A DNA stretch of 64,000 nucleotides, from NCBI GenBank assembly GCA_945889005.1, contig CAMDBI010000007.1, positions 1 to 64,000 on the forward strand, read 5' to 3'. The notes under the pieces were generated by a model. The model did not search any database. It saw only the letters and a list, made by a program, of their open reading frames with translations, and was not told where the DNA came from. Positions 29,101-36,671 of the stretch are shown here, one piece after another (the first letter of the stretch is position 1; each line of letters begins with the position of its first letter). The DNA is from Bacteroides fragilis (lineage in GTDB: Bacteria > Bacteroidota > Bacteroidia > Bacteroidales > DTGW01). The position numbers and the translations under genes are program-made.

Positions 29101-29601
29101 TCGCACGATGAAACATGTGAAGCAAAAACAATTCTTGAAAAATTGCGCGAATCTATTATACAAGCGTTGAATCAATCGGGTAAGGACGATGAGGCGAAAG
29201 ATGGTATGGATCTGTCGTTGGTTATTATCGATAGTAAAAACAAAAAGCTCAAATATGCCGGTGCCAACAACAAGGGCCTGATTATAAATAACCAAACTAT
29301 TACAGAATTGCTTGCCGATCGTATGCCAATAGGCATACATCCGGTTATGAAGCCATTTAAAGAAGAAATAATTGATCTCAAGCCAAACGATACGCTATAT
29401 CTATACTCCGATGGTTTTTGCGATCAAATAGGTGGTGAGTCGCGAAAGAAGTTTAAAATAAGGCAGTTTGTTCAGCTTTTGTTAGAAATAAATCACTTGC
29501 CCCTCAATGAGCAACAACAAATACTCGAAACCCGTCTCGAGCAATGGAAAGGCGATGTAGAACAAACCGATGATATTACAGTGCTTGGATATAAAATGTA
29601 A
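26155..29601 (+). CDS. TPR protein with SpoIIE-type phosphatase
   Basis: A 1148-residue signalling protein. A signal peptide (1-20) is followed by a beta-rich carboxypeptidase-regulatory-like domain (about 30-100), TPR helices (185-270), a long charged coiled coil (about 290-465) with an internal duplication (IKDSIKQSLLSKKQ and IKDSIRQLELSKNK), seven or so TPRs (465-780), a short coiled coil, one membrane segment (about 862-885) and a cytoplasmic PP2C/SpoIIE phosphatase (900-1148, with PKDIVSGDFYY, DCTGHGVPGAFMS and LYLYSDGFCDQ). It probably senses a periplasmic signal and dephosphorylates an anti-sigma-factor antagonist or similar partner. No such partner is nearby. Confidence 0.87.
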   Translation: MKNSLLLLIVAFLVTGTLNANYYLATADSFTFEGFVQTTSNVNLSGVILNVYQKNGNDKKKVSAGMSNFLGKFFIYLKHNVSYEIELMKKGFQNQWILIDTKVLPETIKDGGIGVAYDNKVTVYEYFPGVDYSFFNKPVEFWEYDSKQLFFNKNLNKAPVAKLNKIAPLIAEKKQEVFNRLKVSGDSAFAFLKYDKAVTIYSEALQIFPDDKSVGQSLADAKKLLKKGKNADQKYKELMTEADQYFEGKKYPAARESYLMARNYNEKDTRAISQLSKIDSIAALQYQQKLLDELLANQRLFEKNRLDSINLLRQNAIRDSILLDEKKMKEEEDKQKKQKEVEGKTAEEKRILAEKENKEKMAREKLAQERLAREKYIKDSIKQSLLSKKQKVIEEKAAKEKRLIAEKETKEKLAREKMTRAKFIKDSIRQLELSKNKDKKTETQELDEKKDDKVVVKKTIVEMLASALKLEKGNKKDDAARMYIEVAEQYNQEKDLGSSLNNYNKALNIYKKSGDKVNVAFAMSQISAVMLDSGLYKQSIDAKKEVLQIKRELGDTKGELELMKEMGEIYINTYKPDEAEAIYIEMLIKTNALKDLNATAEITEKLGDLYTERNDYENAIDFYTKAIEIAKEQKNLEQQGTLYNNVGVVNLKNGKYDEAIQYFTQTLEIEKKSGNKQNASYALNNIGNINFERKQYNTAILYYEKALKLKKETKNEEAIATSLFNIANAYLIQKNYAKAKEYFLRSLEICISTNFREGLAQNYRLLSRLYDETQKYKDAVGAFKNYFKLASYSSFAEGPITETRSMYSYEKGVVSDLRRQLQKQRILTDYESMQNLQKQQQLELKELELKNQEAQVLRQRILLIFTLVCLILAIFMGYQIYIRYKEKKQYAEVIAFQHKQITDSITYARRIQQAVLPPSNQVKDCLHDGFVLSKPKDIVSGDFYYTKQKGDLLYIVVADCTGHGVPGAFMSMLSLSILKDIISHDETCEAKTILEKLRESIIQALNQSGKDDEAKDGMDLSLVIIDSKNKKLKYAGANNKGLIINNQTITELLADRMPIGIHPVMKPFKEEIIDLKPNDTLYLYSDGFCDQIGGESRKKFKIRQFVQLLLEINHLPLNEQQQILETRLEQWKGDVEQTDDITVLGYKM

Positions 29602-29624
29602 AAATTTGTATTTTGAATAAAAGT

Positions 29625-29682
29625 TTTCGACTACGTACAACCCGACATTAATAAATAAGTCACACAGTGCGAAGTCGAAGTG
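29625..29682. repeat. REP-like palindromic element, copy B
   Basis: TTTCGACTACGTACAA (29625-29640) is followed by the inverted arm CAGTGCGAAGTCGAAG (about 29665-29680). The arms resemble copy A at 25924-26005, so the SpoIIE gene is bracketed by two related palindromes. The remaining sequence of the gap shows nothing else. Confidence 0.6.
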
Positions 29683-29718
29683 TAATTGAATAGCGAGAAA
29701 ATGAATTTTGGATTTAGC

Positions 29719-30492
29719 TCATTTTAAAAAATTATTTTCTTCTGGTTCTGGAATTTTGCCCTTATTTTTTTCGATAAGTTCAAAAAGTTGTTGTTTTTTC
29801 TGTTTGAGCTCTTCGCTGTTTTGAGCGATGCCATTTATATATTGAACCTTCATTTCTTCTTTGCCATCGGGTAGGTAGTAAATCCAATCGCCTTCCATAA
29901 GGTCGTTGGCAAAAGTTCCGATGGTTTCTGTTTTTCCGTCGGGATAATAAGTGGCGTATTTGCCCTCGCGTTTGCCTTTATTGTATGTGGCATCTAAATG
30001 TAGTTGATCGTTTTCGTAGTATTGAAGCCATTTGCCGTGGTGCTGGTTGTTGCTCCATTCGGTTATTTCGGCTTTTTTTCCATTGGGGTAATAGCGTGTT
30101 GTGGGGCCTTGTTTTGCCGTGTTGACATATATTTCTGTCATCGAAAGGGTTTTGGTATAGTACGAGTAGTAATTCCAGGTGCTGTCTTTCTGGTTTCCAA
30201 TATAATTGCCTTCTCCGGCAAGTACACCATTGTCGAAGTATAGCTTGGCGTGCGATTTGTCGGTGAGGGCATAATAGTACATTTCTGCTTTTAGGCTGCC
30301 ATCTTCGAAGTAGCGTTTCATAAGACCTGTGGGCTTGTTGTCTTTAAATGTGCCTTCGTACTTGGTTTTGCCGTTCTCGTAGGTCACTTTCCATGCGCCT
30401 TGTTTTTGTCCTTTAGCGTCCAATTGGTTGATCGACTGGGCTTGTATTGCCGAAAATAAGAATAAAATAATAATTGTAATAAGTGGTTTCAT
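29719..30492 (-). CDS. Secreted MORN-repeat protein (YwqK-like)
   Basis: A 257-residue protein with a signal peptide (MKPLITIIILFLFSAIQAQS) and about eight MORN-type repeats built on the pattern YxNGxxKxxGxxxxN, for example YENGKTKYEGTFKDNKP, YYPNGKKAEITEWSNNQHHG and YYPDGKTETIGTFAND. Databases often call these proteins YwqK-type antitoxin-like, but no toxin gene is next to it, so that label carries little meaning here. The repeats form a beta-sheet and probably mediate binding in the periplasm or at the surface. Confidence 0.82.
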   Translation of the reverse strand: MKPLITIIILFLFSAIQAQSINQLDAKGQKQGAWKVTYENGKTKYEGTFKDNKPTGLMKRYFEDGSLKAEMYYYALTDKSHAKLYFDNGVLAGEGNYIGNQKDSTWNYYSYYTKTLSMTEIYVNTAKQGPTTRYYPNGKKAEITEWSNNQHHGKWLQYYENDQLHLDATYNKGKREGKYATYYPDGKTETIGTFANDLMEGDWIYYLPDGKEEMKVQYINGIAQNSEELKQKKQQLFELIEKNKGKIPEPEENNFLK

Positions 30493-30559
30493 TTAAATGT
30501 TTTTTATGTTTTCTGTACTTAGTAATCTGGTATTGTGATGAATGGTAAGTATGTTCAAT

Positions 30560-30901
30560 TTATTCAATTTCTAAACAAGATCTATTTGTGTTTTCAATAT
30601 CTACAATGAAATCATGAATAGTTAAAATGTTAGAAATTAATAGCTCCTTAATTTTATTTGTTGTCAAATTGCCGGTTCTAAGCCATATAATTTTTGGAGG
30701 ACTACCATTTATTAGGCTAATGTCAAAATAATCGGAATCGAATGTAACAATTGTAAAGTTTTCATTTTTTGCAAATTGCCATATATCAATGTCCTCTGAA
30801 TCATTCAGTCCAAAGTGACTTACGTGTTTTGAATCAGCAAATGTTTCTGTTAATTTATTTACAATACGATATGAAATATTTTGGTCAAATAATAGTTTCA
30901 T
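30560..30901 (-). CDS. DUF5615 PIN-like toxin
   Basis: A 113-residue protein of the DUF5615 (Mut7-C/PIN-like) family: MKLLFDQNISYRIVNKL at the N terminus contains the first acidic residue (Asp6), ADSKHVSHFGLNDSEDIDIWQFA the next, and FTIVTFDSDYFD the third, the acidic cluster expected for a metal-dependent nuclease. The start codon overlaps the stop of the DUF433 gene by one base (TAATG). The pair makes a typical type II toxin-antitoxin module; the RNA target is unknown. Confidence 0.85.
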   Translation of the reverse strand: MKLLFDQNISYRIVNKLTETFADSKHVSHFGLNDSEDIDIWQFAKNENFTIVTFDSDYFDISLINGSPPKIIWLRTGNLTTNKIKELLISNILTIHDFIVDIENTNRSCLEIE

Positions 30902-31122
30902 TAGGCATATTGCAGTTTATGTTCCCTATCAGCAGCATAAGCCAAACAGGCTTGTATATCTTCAATGCTTAATTCCGGAAAGTCTTCAATTATTTCTGTA
31001 TTAGTCATTCCAGCCGCAAGCCAACCCAAAACATCATAGACAGAGATTCTGGTTTCCCTAACACAGGGCTTGCCAAATCTTTTATTTGGATTTCGTTTGA
31101 TTATTGATTGATAATGTATCAT
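30901..31122 (-). CDS. DUF433 antitoxin
   Basis: A 73-residue DUF433 protein. Its first part binds DNA-like targets through a short helix-turn-helix (ISVYDVLGWLAAGMTNTEIIEDFPELSIEDIQACLAYA, here across residues 26-63), the usual design of antitoxins paired with DUF5615 toxins. PCVRETRI is the family's N-terminal signature. It is upstream of and coupled to the toxin, and probably represses the operon. Confidence 0.85.
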   Translation of the reverse strand: MIHYQSIIKRNPNKRFGKPCVRETRISVYDVLGWLAAGMTNTEIIEDFPELSIEDIQACLAYAADREHKLQYA

Positions 31123-31164
31123 AGGAAATGTTTTTTGAAATCCAAATTTACAAAATAATTACGA

Positions 31165-33861
31165 TCATTTCAATTCTTTCAATCGTTCTTGTAACGAGGT
31201 TATTTTTGCTTGGGCATCGGCTTGTTTTTTGCGTTCATTGTCGACTACTTGAGCAGGGGCACTGCCTACAAACTTCTCGTTGCTGAGTTTTTTCAATACC
31301 GATTCCAAAAAGCCTTGTTGGTACTTGAGCTCTTCGGTTATTTTGGTTTTCTCGGCTTCAACATCAAGCAGTCCGCCTAGCTGTACGAAGTATTCGTCGG
31401 TTTTGACCATAAACGATACCGAGCCCTCGATCTTTGATGTTGTATGTGCCAACGAAGAAAGGTTCGCCATTTTCTTCAATACAGGCTCGAACTGCTTGCT
31501 GTATTCTTTGTTTTCGGCTTTAATATATAGCTCCAATTGCTCTTTGTTGGCAATGCCTTTTTCCTGGCGGATATTGCGCACCTGGGCAATGGCTTCTTTG
31601 GTGTTTTCGAACGAAACGATGAGCTTATCGTCAATTTTGCCAGCAATAGGCATACGATTGATCATGATGCTTTCGCCCTGCTTGCGTTCGGCCAAAAGTT
31701 GCCATATTTCTTCGGTGATAAAAGGCGTGAATGGGTGCAAGAGGTGCATGAGTTTGTCGAAAAAGCCCAATGTAGCATCGAGCGTGAGCTTGTCGATGGG
31801 TTTTTGATATTCGGGTTTTACAATTTCGAGGTACCAAGCCGAGAACTCGTCCCAGAAGAGTTTGTACACGGTCATAAGGGCTTCCGAAAGGCGGTACTTC
31901 GAAAAGTGATCGTCAATTTCGGCTATCGATTTGTTCAGTTGGTTTTCGAACCACTCGATGCCCAAACTGGCGTACTCAGGTTGAGGTATCGATGGGTCGA
32001 CCTGCCAACCTTTTACCAAGCGGAAGGCATTCCATATTTTGTTTCCAAAGTTACGTCCCTGTTCGGTAAGAGCTTCGTCGAATGGCAAATCGTTTCCGGC
32101 AGGCGAGCACAGAAGCATGCCAACACGTACGCCATCGGCGCCGTACTGTTCGATGAGCTTGAGGCAGTCGGGCGAGTTGCCGAGCGATTTGGACATTTTG
32201 CGTCCAAGCTTGTCGCGAACAATGCCGGTGAGGTATACATTTTTAAAGGGCATTTCTTTTTCGTATTCGTAGCCGGCAATAATCATACGTGCTACCCAGA
32301 AGAATAAGATTTCGGGAGCAGTTACCAGGTCGTCGGTAGGGTAGTAGTAGTCGATTTCGGGGTTTCGGGGATTGCGTATGCCGTCGAATACCGATATGGG
32401 CCACAACCACGACGAGAACCATGTGTCGAGCACATCGTCGTCTTGTCGAAGGTCGGCAATGCTTAGGTTTTTGCCGGTCTTTTGCTGTGCCATGGCGAGT
32501 GCTTCGGCTTCGGTATTGGCTACCACGTATTCGTTGGTGTCGCCAATGTAGTAGGCTGGTATGCGATGTCCCCAATAGAGTTGGCGCGAAATGCACCAGT
32601 CTTTAACGTTTTCCATCCAGTGTCGGTAGGTGTTCTTGAACTTTGCCGGATGCAGTGTAATGTTGTCGTTCATTACATTTTCGAGGGCAGGTTCCGAAAG
32701 TTTTTTCATACGGAGAAACCACTGCATCGATAGTTTTGGTTCGATTACGGCATTGGTGCGCTCCGAATAACCTACTTTGTTGGTGTATTCTTCTATTTTG
32801 GCTATTTGATCGAGCTTTTTGAGGTCGGCAACTATTTTTTCGCGAACGGCGAAACGGTCTTCGCCCACATAAAGAAGGGCTTTTTCGTTGAGTGTGCCAT
32901 TGTCGTTAAAAATATCGATGGTGGGGAGCTTGTATTTCTGTCCCAGTTCGTAGTCGGCAAGGTCGTGAGCAGGAGTAATCTTGAGCACACCGGTACCAAA
33001 CTCGCGGTCGACATAAGGGTCGAAAATAATCGGCACTTCGCGGTCGATAAGGGGTACATAAACCTTGCAGCCTTTTAGGTGGCTATAGCGCTCGTCGTCG
33101 GGGTGCACGCACACTGCTGTATCGCCCAGTATGGTTTCGGGACGGGTGGTGGCAATGGTTAGGTAGTGGGCCGTTTCTCGTGAACCGTGGACAGTTTCTC
33201 GTGAACCGTGGACCGTGGGTTGTGAACCGTGAACCGTGTCGGAGGGAACGATTTTGTAGCGAACATGGTAGAGTTTCGAGTTTACCTCTTTGTAGTTTAC
33301 TTCTTCGTCCGATACGGCTGTGAGAGCCACGGGATCCCAGTTGACCATACGAACGCCACGGTATATTTGTTCTTTTTTATATAGGTCGACAAACACGTTG
33401 ATAACACTTTCGGAGCGTTCGGGATCCATGGTAAAGCAGGTACGATCCCAGTCGCACGACGATCCTAGTTTTTTGAGCTGTTCGAGTATAATGCCGCCGT
33501 GTTTGTGTGTCCATTCCCAGGCATGTTCCAAAAATTGGTCGCGGGTAAGGTCACGTTTGTTGATGCCTTCGGCAGCCAATTTGGCAACTACTCGTGCTTC
33601 GGTGGCAATAGATGCATGATCGGTGCCGGGAACCCAGCAGGCATTGAAGCCAAGCATACGGGCACGGCGAACAAGTACATCTTGTATGGTATTGTTGAGC
33701 ATGTGACCCATGTGTAGCACTCCGGTAACGTTGGGCGGAGGTATTACTATCGTGTAAGGTATGCGACCATCGGGCTCTGAGTGAAAAAAACGCTGATCGA
33801 GCCAGTATTGATACCATTTGCTTTCGGTTAGTTGAGGATCGTACTTCGAAGGAATTTCCAT
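31165..33861 (-). CDS. valS: Valyl-tRNA synthetase
   Basis: An 898-residue class I synthetase. The HIGH-type motif is HMGH in [16 protein letters not shown] (about 41-56) and the KMSKS motif is [11 protein letters not shown] (about 553). The CP1 editing domain (about 200-345) has [13 protein letters not shown]. The anticodon-binding domain and a C-terminal coiled coil (about 835-898) complete it. At about residues 207-231 it carries an extra loop of three near-identical seven-residue units ([21 protein letters not shown]) coming from a DNA tandem repeat, placed in a loop that varies in length in the family. The enzyme should remain functional. Confidence 0.95.
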   Translation of the reverse strand: MEIPSKYDPQLTESKWYQYWLDQRFFHSEPDGRIPYTIVIPPPNVTGVLHMGHMLNNTIQDVLVRRARMLGFNACWVPGTDHASIATEARVVAKLAAEGINKRDLTRDQFLEHAWEWTHKHGGIILEQLKKLGSSCDWDRTCFTMDPERSESVINVFVDLYKKEQIYRGVRMVNWDPVALTAVSDEEVNYKEVNSKLYHVRYKIVPSDTVHGSQPTVHGSRETVHGSRETAHYLTIATTRPETILGDTAVCVHPDDERYSHLKGCKVYVPLIDREVPIIFDPYVDREFGTGVLKITPAHDLADYELGQKYKLPTIDIFNDNGTLNEKALLYVGEDRFAVREKIVADLKKLDQIAKIEEYTNKVGYSERTNAVIEPKLSMQWFLRMKKLSEPALENVMNDNITLHPAKFKNTYRHWMENVKDWCISRQLYWGHRIPAYYIGDTNEYVVANTEAEALAMAQQKTGKNLSIADLRQDDDVLDTWFSSWLWPISVFDGIRNPRNPEIDYYYPTDDLVTAPEILFFWVARMIIAGYEYEKEMPFKNVYLTGIVRDKLGRKMSKSLGNSPDCLKLIEQYGADGVRVGMLLCSPAGNDLPFDEALTEQGRNFGNKIWNAFRLVKGWQVDPSIPQPEYASLGIEWFENQLNKSIAEIDDHFSKYRLSEALMTVYKLFWDEFSAWYLEIVKPEYQKPIDKLTLDATLGFFDKLMHLLHPFTPFITEEIWQLLAERKQGESIMINRMPIAGKIDDKLIVSFENTKEAIAQVRNIRQEKGIANKEQLELYIKAENKEYSKQFEPVLKKMANLSSLAHTTSKIEGSVSFMVKTDEYFVQLGGLLDVEAEKTKITEELKYQQGFLESVLKKLSNEKFVGSAPAQVVDNERKKQADAQAKITSLQERLKELK
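33166..33242. repeat. 21-bp tandem repeat inside valS
   Basis: Three 21-bp units plus a partial one occur at 33166-33242, each beginning with GTGAACCGTG on the plus strand. They keep the valS frame and encode repeats of TVHGS in the N-terminal part of the editing domain. GTGAACCGTGAACCGTG-type repeats are otherwise intergenic in many genomes. Confidence 0.8.
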
Positions 33862-33903
33862 TGTTTGCTTTTGTGTTTTTTTTTAAGAATGGCAAATATA
33901 AAA

Positions 33904-34369
33904 AATATTTAAACACAGAGACACGATGACACGGAGGGCAAAATTGTATTTTATCAATGCCTCTCTGTCCTGATCATTAGTTATGCGTGAACCCCTTTAG
34001 ATATAGCATTTGCAAAAATTGGTTGCTTGCCCCTTAAGGTTGAAAGCTCGTTTTGGCTTATAATGTGGGCGTCTGTAATAATATTGTATTTTAAATCAAT
34101 TTCGTAGCACCAATCAGATATTTCTCGTTCTTTTTTCCAATCGACTTTTTGTTTTAATACAATTAAAATATCGTAATCCGAGTCTTTTTGATGATTGCCA
34201 ACTGAACGAGAGCCAAATAATACAATGTCTTGAAGATTGTCAGATAGTTTTGACGAAAGTAATGCAATCAAATCGCTTAAAATCTGTCGATTTTTAGTTC
34301 TCATTTAATCGAAATTTATTCACGAAGGAAAACTTTTATTTTCTTACAATATTTATACATAGATACACG
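33904..34369. repeat. Direct repeats flanking the MNT gene
   Basis: The 22-bp segments at 33904-33925 and 34348-34369 agree at 19 positions (shared core AATATTTA...ACA...AGA...ACACG), and ACACGGAGGG also recurs at 33929-33938 and 34365-34374. They lie on either side of the small nucleotidyltransferase gene and could be traces of insertion, or two copies of a dispersed repeat. Confidence 0.55.
33981..34304 (-). CDS. MNT-type nucleotidyltransferase protein
   Basis: A 107-residue minimal nucleotidyltransferase. The fold signature is LFGSRSVGNHQKDSDYDILIVL, with GSRSVG at 31-36 and the metal-binding Asp43 and Asp45. Such proteins usually form pairs with HEPN proteins, the MNT adenylylating the HEPN RNase as an antitoxin. 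No HEPN gene is present on either side, so it is an orphan or a remnant. Direct repeats flank it. Confidence 0.82.
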   Translation of the reverse strand: MRTKNRQILSDLIALLSSKLSDNLQDIVLFGSRSVGNHQKDSDYDILIVLKQKVDWKKEREISDWCYEIDLKYNIITDAHIISQNELSTLRGKQPIFANAISKGVHA

Positions 34370-34511
34370 GAGGGTTAAAAATGAAGTTAATCAAACTCTG
34401 AGTAGTCGTGTTTAAGTGTTTAAAAAGATTAAGTCATATTTTGTATTTTTCCAATTATTTTTTTAAGTTTGTTTTAGAGTTTTTTATATTAATCATATAA
34501 CCATTAAAACC

Positions 34512-34988
34512 ATGGAAAACAAAATTTCGTTGGACATAGCGTCCGACACCCTTCAATCGGTAAAAGCTTCGATCGCGAGCATTAAGCAAAACCTGCCTTT
34601 TTTACTATCGCTAACACCCGACGATAGGCAAAGTATGCCCAAGATGGGCGACAAAACATTTGCGTTTGTCAAAAAATCGTACGAGTATGCAACCCAAAAC
34701 CCCGAATTGGTGCCATCGTATGTCGATATTGAAGAAATGCGCAAGGATGTGGAAACCGTCGAAAAGCTACAAAGTGTATACATGTTGTTGAACGAACTGC
34801 ACTCGAAGCTCGACGATACCATGATGATAGCCGGTAGCGAAGCTTATGTTGCCTCGCTCTCGTTTTACGGTGCTGTAAAAGAAGCTGCCAAAAAGAACGT
34901 GGGAGCAGCCAAGCCCATTGTCGAAGATCTGTCGGCGCGTTTTGTAAAAGGACGGTCGAAAGTAGAAACTGCAGCCAAGGCTCAGTAA
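34512..34988 (+). CDS. Conserved hypothetical protein, 158 aa
   Basis: A helical, soluble protein of 158 residues with no signal peptide or membrane segment. Its N-terminal part (SLDIASDTLQSVKASIASIKQNLPFLLSLTPDDRQS across 6-42) and the following helices (TFAFVKKSYEYATQNPELVPSYV) resemble a family of hypothetical proteins found in Bacteroidota, but I cannot name a function. It is transcribed alone and ends in a strong terminator at 35018-35044, beyond which a ten-unit tandem repeat begins. The codon use looks like that of its neighbours. Confidence 0.75.
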   Translation: MENKISLDIASDTLQSVKASIASIKQNLPFLLSLTPDDRQSMPKMGDKTFAFVKKSYEYATQNPELVPSYVDIEEMRKDVETVEKLQSVYMLLNELHSKLDDTMMIAGSEAYVASLSFYGAVKEAAKKNVGAAKPIVEDLSARFVKGRSKVETAAKAQ

Positions 34989-35017
34989 GCTCCGAGAAAA
35001 GATTTTTTACAAGCAAC

Positions 35018-35044
35018 AAAAAAGACCCTAATAAGGTCTTTTTT
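35018..35044 (+). terminator. Rho-independent terminator
   Basis: AAAAAAGACC (35018-35027) and GGTCTTTTTT (35035-35044) form a perfect 10-bp stem with a 7-base loop and a terminal T run, 30 bp after the conserved hypothetical gene. Confidence 0.85.
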
Positions 35045-35083
35045 GCTTTTTGCTCGATGCTTGTCGTTAAAAAAACCTCCATT

Positions 35084-35293
35084 GAAGCTTTTACCGACAA
35101 CAATGAAGTTATTTGCTTCGACAATGTAGCTTTTTGCAACAACAATGGAGCAAAAAGCTTCGCAGTTTAAGTTATTTGCTCCGTTGTGGGAGCTTTTAAC
35201 TCGGCTGTCGAAGCTTTTAACTTCGATAGCCGAGTTTTTTGCTTAGACGATGGGACTTTTAGAGTCGCTGGCGAAGATGTTTTAGAGAGTGTT
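35084..35293. repeat. Ten-unit degenerate 21-bp tandem array
   Basis: Ten consecutive 21-bp units start at 35084, 35105, 35126, 35147, 35168, 35189, 35210, 35231, 35252 and 35273. Most begin GAAG or GGAG followed by CTTTT or TTATTTGC and then a CTTCGACAA-like tail; for instance unit 7 begins GAAGCTTTTAACTTCG and unit 6 GGAGCTTTTAACTCGG. The period is exact and a multiple of three, while the bases have diverged, which fits an old array, possibly from a seven-residue coding repeat. One frame is broken by TAA in unit 5. Confidence 0.85.
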
Positions 35294-35320
35294 AAGCAAA
35301 TAGGGTGATTTTTAGTTTTT

Positions 35321-36589
35321 TTACTTGAAGATTTCAGCATTTTCAGGCTGAATTTTATAAAATCTGATTATGTCATTTTTCCCCAGTTTTCTCTTATCTA
35401 AAGCTTTATCTAGTTCATCTCTTAAAGCATATAGTAAAGTTTGAATATTCTCCTTAGTATGATAATTGCATATCATTATTCTTATACCTGAATTGTTTGC
35501 AGGTACAGCTGGAAAATGAGTTACGCACATGTATATTGAACGTTTAAGTAAGCCATAGTTAATTTCATTTGTTATTTCCGGTGTTGAACCAGGAAATAAA
35601 AAAACAGGAGAATACGTATCTCCAATGATTGGGACTTGCAGTTCGTGAGCTAATTCAATAAAATATTGAATTTTCTCACGCAAATCGGCTTGTCGGGTAT
35701 AGATTTCGTTTGTGAGGTGTATTTTTGCGGATGCAATGATTGCACCTAATGTTGGAGGCGCAATAGGAGAGCTGAAAGTAAGAGGGGGAGCACATACTTC
35801 GCAACGCAATTTGGTTCTCTCATCGTAAAATACAGCAACACCTCCTCCTGCTCCAAATCCTTTGCCCAAAGAAGTAATTAATGTGATTTGCGGATGATAC
35901 CCGATTTTGTCTGGTGCAAATCCACGACCATTTTCTCCTGTCCAGCTTATACCATGCGAGTCGTCAATATATAAATGAAATTGGGGGTATTTTTTTATTA
36001 GAGCCATTAAGTCAACAAATGGGAATGAGTCGCCAAACATAGAATATACACTATCGGCTAAGTACCATATTTTTTTATATTTGATTGACAATTCTTTTAT
36101 TTTATCTTCTATAATGCCAATATGGTTGTGTTTAATTACTTCTACAGATATTCCATTGACCTTTAGGCTGTCTGTAGCCAATTTTATGCTTGCATGGGCA
36201 TGGTGGTCAACCAGTATTGCATCGTCTGAGTTTATTATTACAGGCAAAATTCCCGTATGAGCAATTGTGGTTCTCGAAAATAATAGACATGGCTTGCCAA
36301 ACATGTTTGATAGTTGTTCTTCTGCTTCTTGATATTTGTCTATTTTAATAAATACTTTTGAAACTGATGAATAAGCTCCGTGCTTTTTGATAGCATCAAT
36401 TGCGCCTTGTTTAACTCTTTTGTCTTGGGTAAGTCCTAAGTAGTCGTTTAAGCAAAAGTTTAAATATTTTTTTTTATTTATTGTAAAATAGTTTGAAGAG
36501 AGCCCTTGTTTATCTGTTGTTAGTAAACCCATTCCTAAATCGGCAGAGCTTTTAAAAGTCTGAAATACTGAATCGTAAATGTTTTTCAT
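35321..36589 (-). CDS. Alpha-oxoamine synthase-like PLP enzyme
   Basis: A 422-residue fold-type I PLP enzyme of the KBL/BioF/serine palmitoyltransferase family. Visible are NFCLNDYLGLTQ, HHAHASI (ring-stacking His), ADSVYSMFGD, the cofactor-binding IDDSHGISWTGENGRG and the Schiff-base lysine in ITSLGKGFGAGGG. Members condense an amino acid with an acyl-CoA, giving ketosphinganine, KAPA or 2-amino-3-ketobutyrate. The SLGKGFGAGGG motif differs from the usual SKAFG form, and no biotin, threonine or sphingolipid gene is adjacent. Ketosphinganine synthesis is one option in this phylum, but the substrate is undecided. Confidence 0.8.
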   Translation of the reverse strand: MKNIYDSVFQTFKSSADLGMGLLTTDKQGLSSNYFTINKKKYLNFCLNDYLGLTQDKRVKQGAIDAIKKHGAYSSVSKVFIKIDKYQEAEEQLSNMFGKPCLLFSRTTIAHTGILPVIINSDDAILVDHHAHASIKLATDSLKVNGISVEVIKHNHIGIIEDKIKELSIKYKKIWYLADSVYSMFGDSFPFVDLMALIKKYPQFHLYIDDSHGISWTGENGRGFAPDKIGYHPQITLITSLGKGFGAGGGVAVFYDERTKLRCEVCAPPLTFSSPIAPPTLGAIIASAKIHLTNEIYTRQADLREKIQYFIELAHELQVPIIGDTYSPVFLFPGSTPEITNEINYGLLKRSIYMCVTHFPAVPANNSGIRIMICNYHTKENIQTLLYALRDELDKALDKRKLGKNDIIRFYKIQPENAEIFK

Positions 36590-36671
36590 TTTTTTTAGTT
36601 AATTAGTTATGTATTTATAATAATTATTTTAAAAATTAATCTAAATTTATTATTATAAATATAACTTTTGT

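Larger units (their letters stand above)
34989..35320. other. Intergenic region: terminator plus tandem array
   Basis: This 332-bp gap holds a rho-independent terminator (35018-35044) and the 21-bp repeat array (35084-35293). A 37-codon frame at 35057-35170 is formed by the repeats and is not considered a gene. Confidence 0.7.

Noticed and set aside
31537-32307. 256-codon plus-strand frame inside valS
   Set aside because: It lies antisense to conserved valS sequence and has no start context or family likeness.
33981-34511. Complete MNT-HEPN toxin-antitoxin pair
   Set aside because: Only the MNT protein is encoded; no HEPN frame with an RxxxxH motif is found on either strand nearby.
35057-35170. 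37-codon frame in the 21-bp array
   Set aside because: It is made by the repeat itself, ends in unit 5 and has no ribosome-binding context; not counted as a gene.
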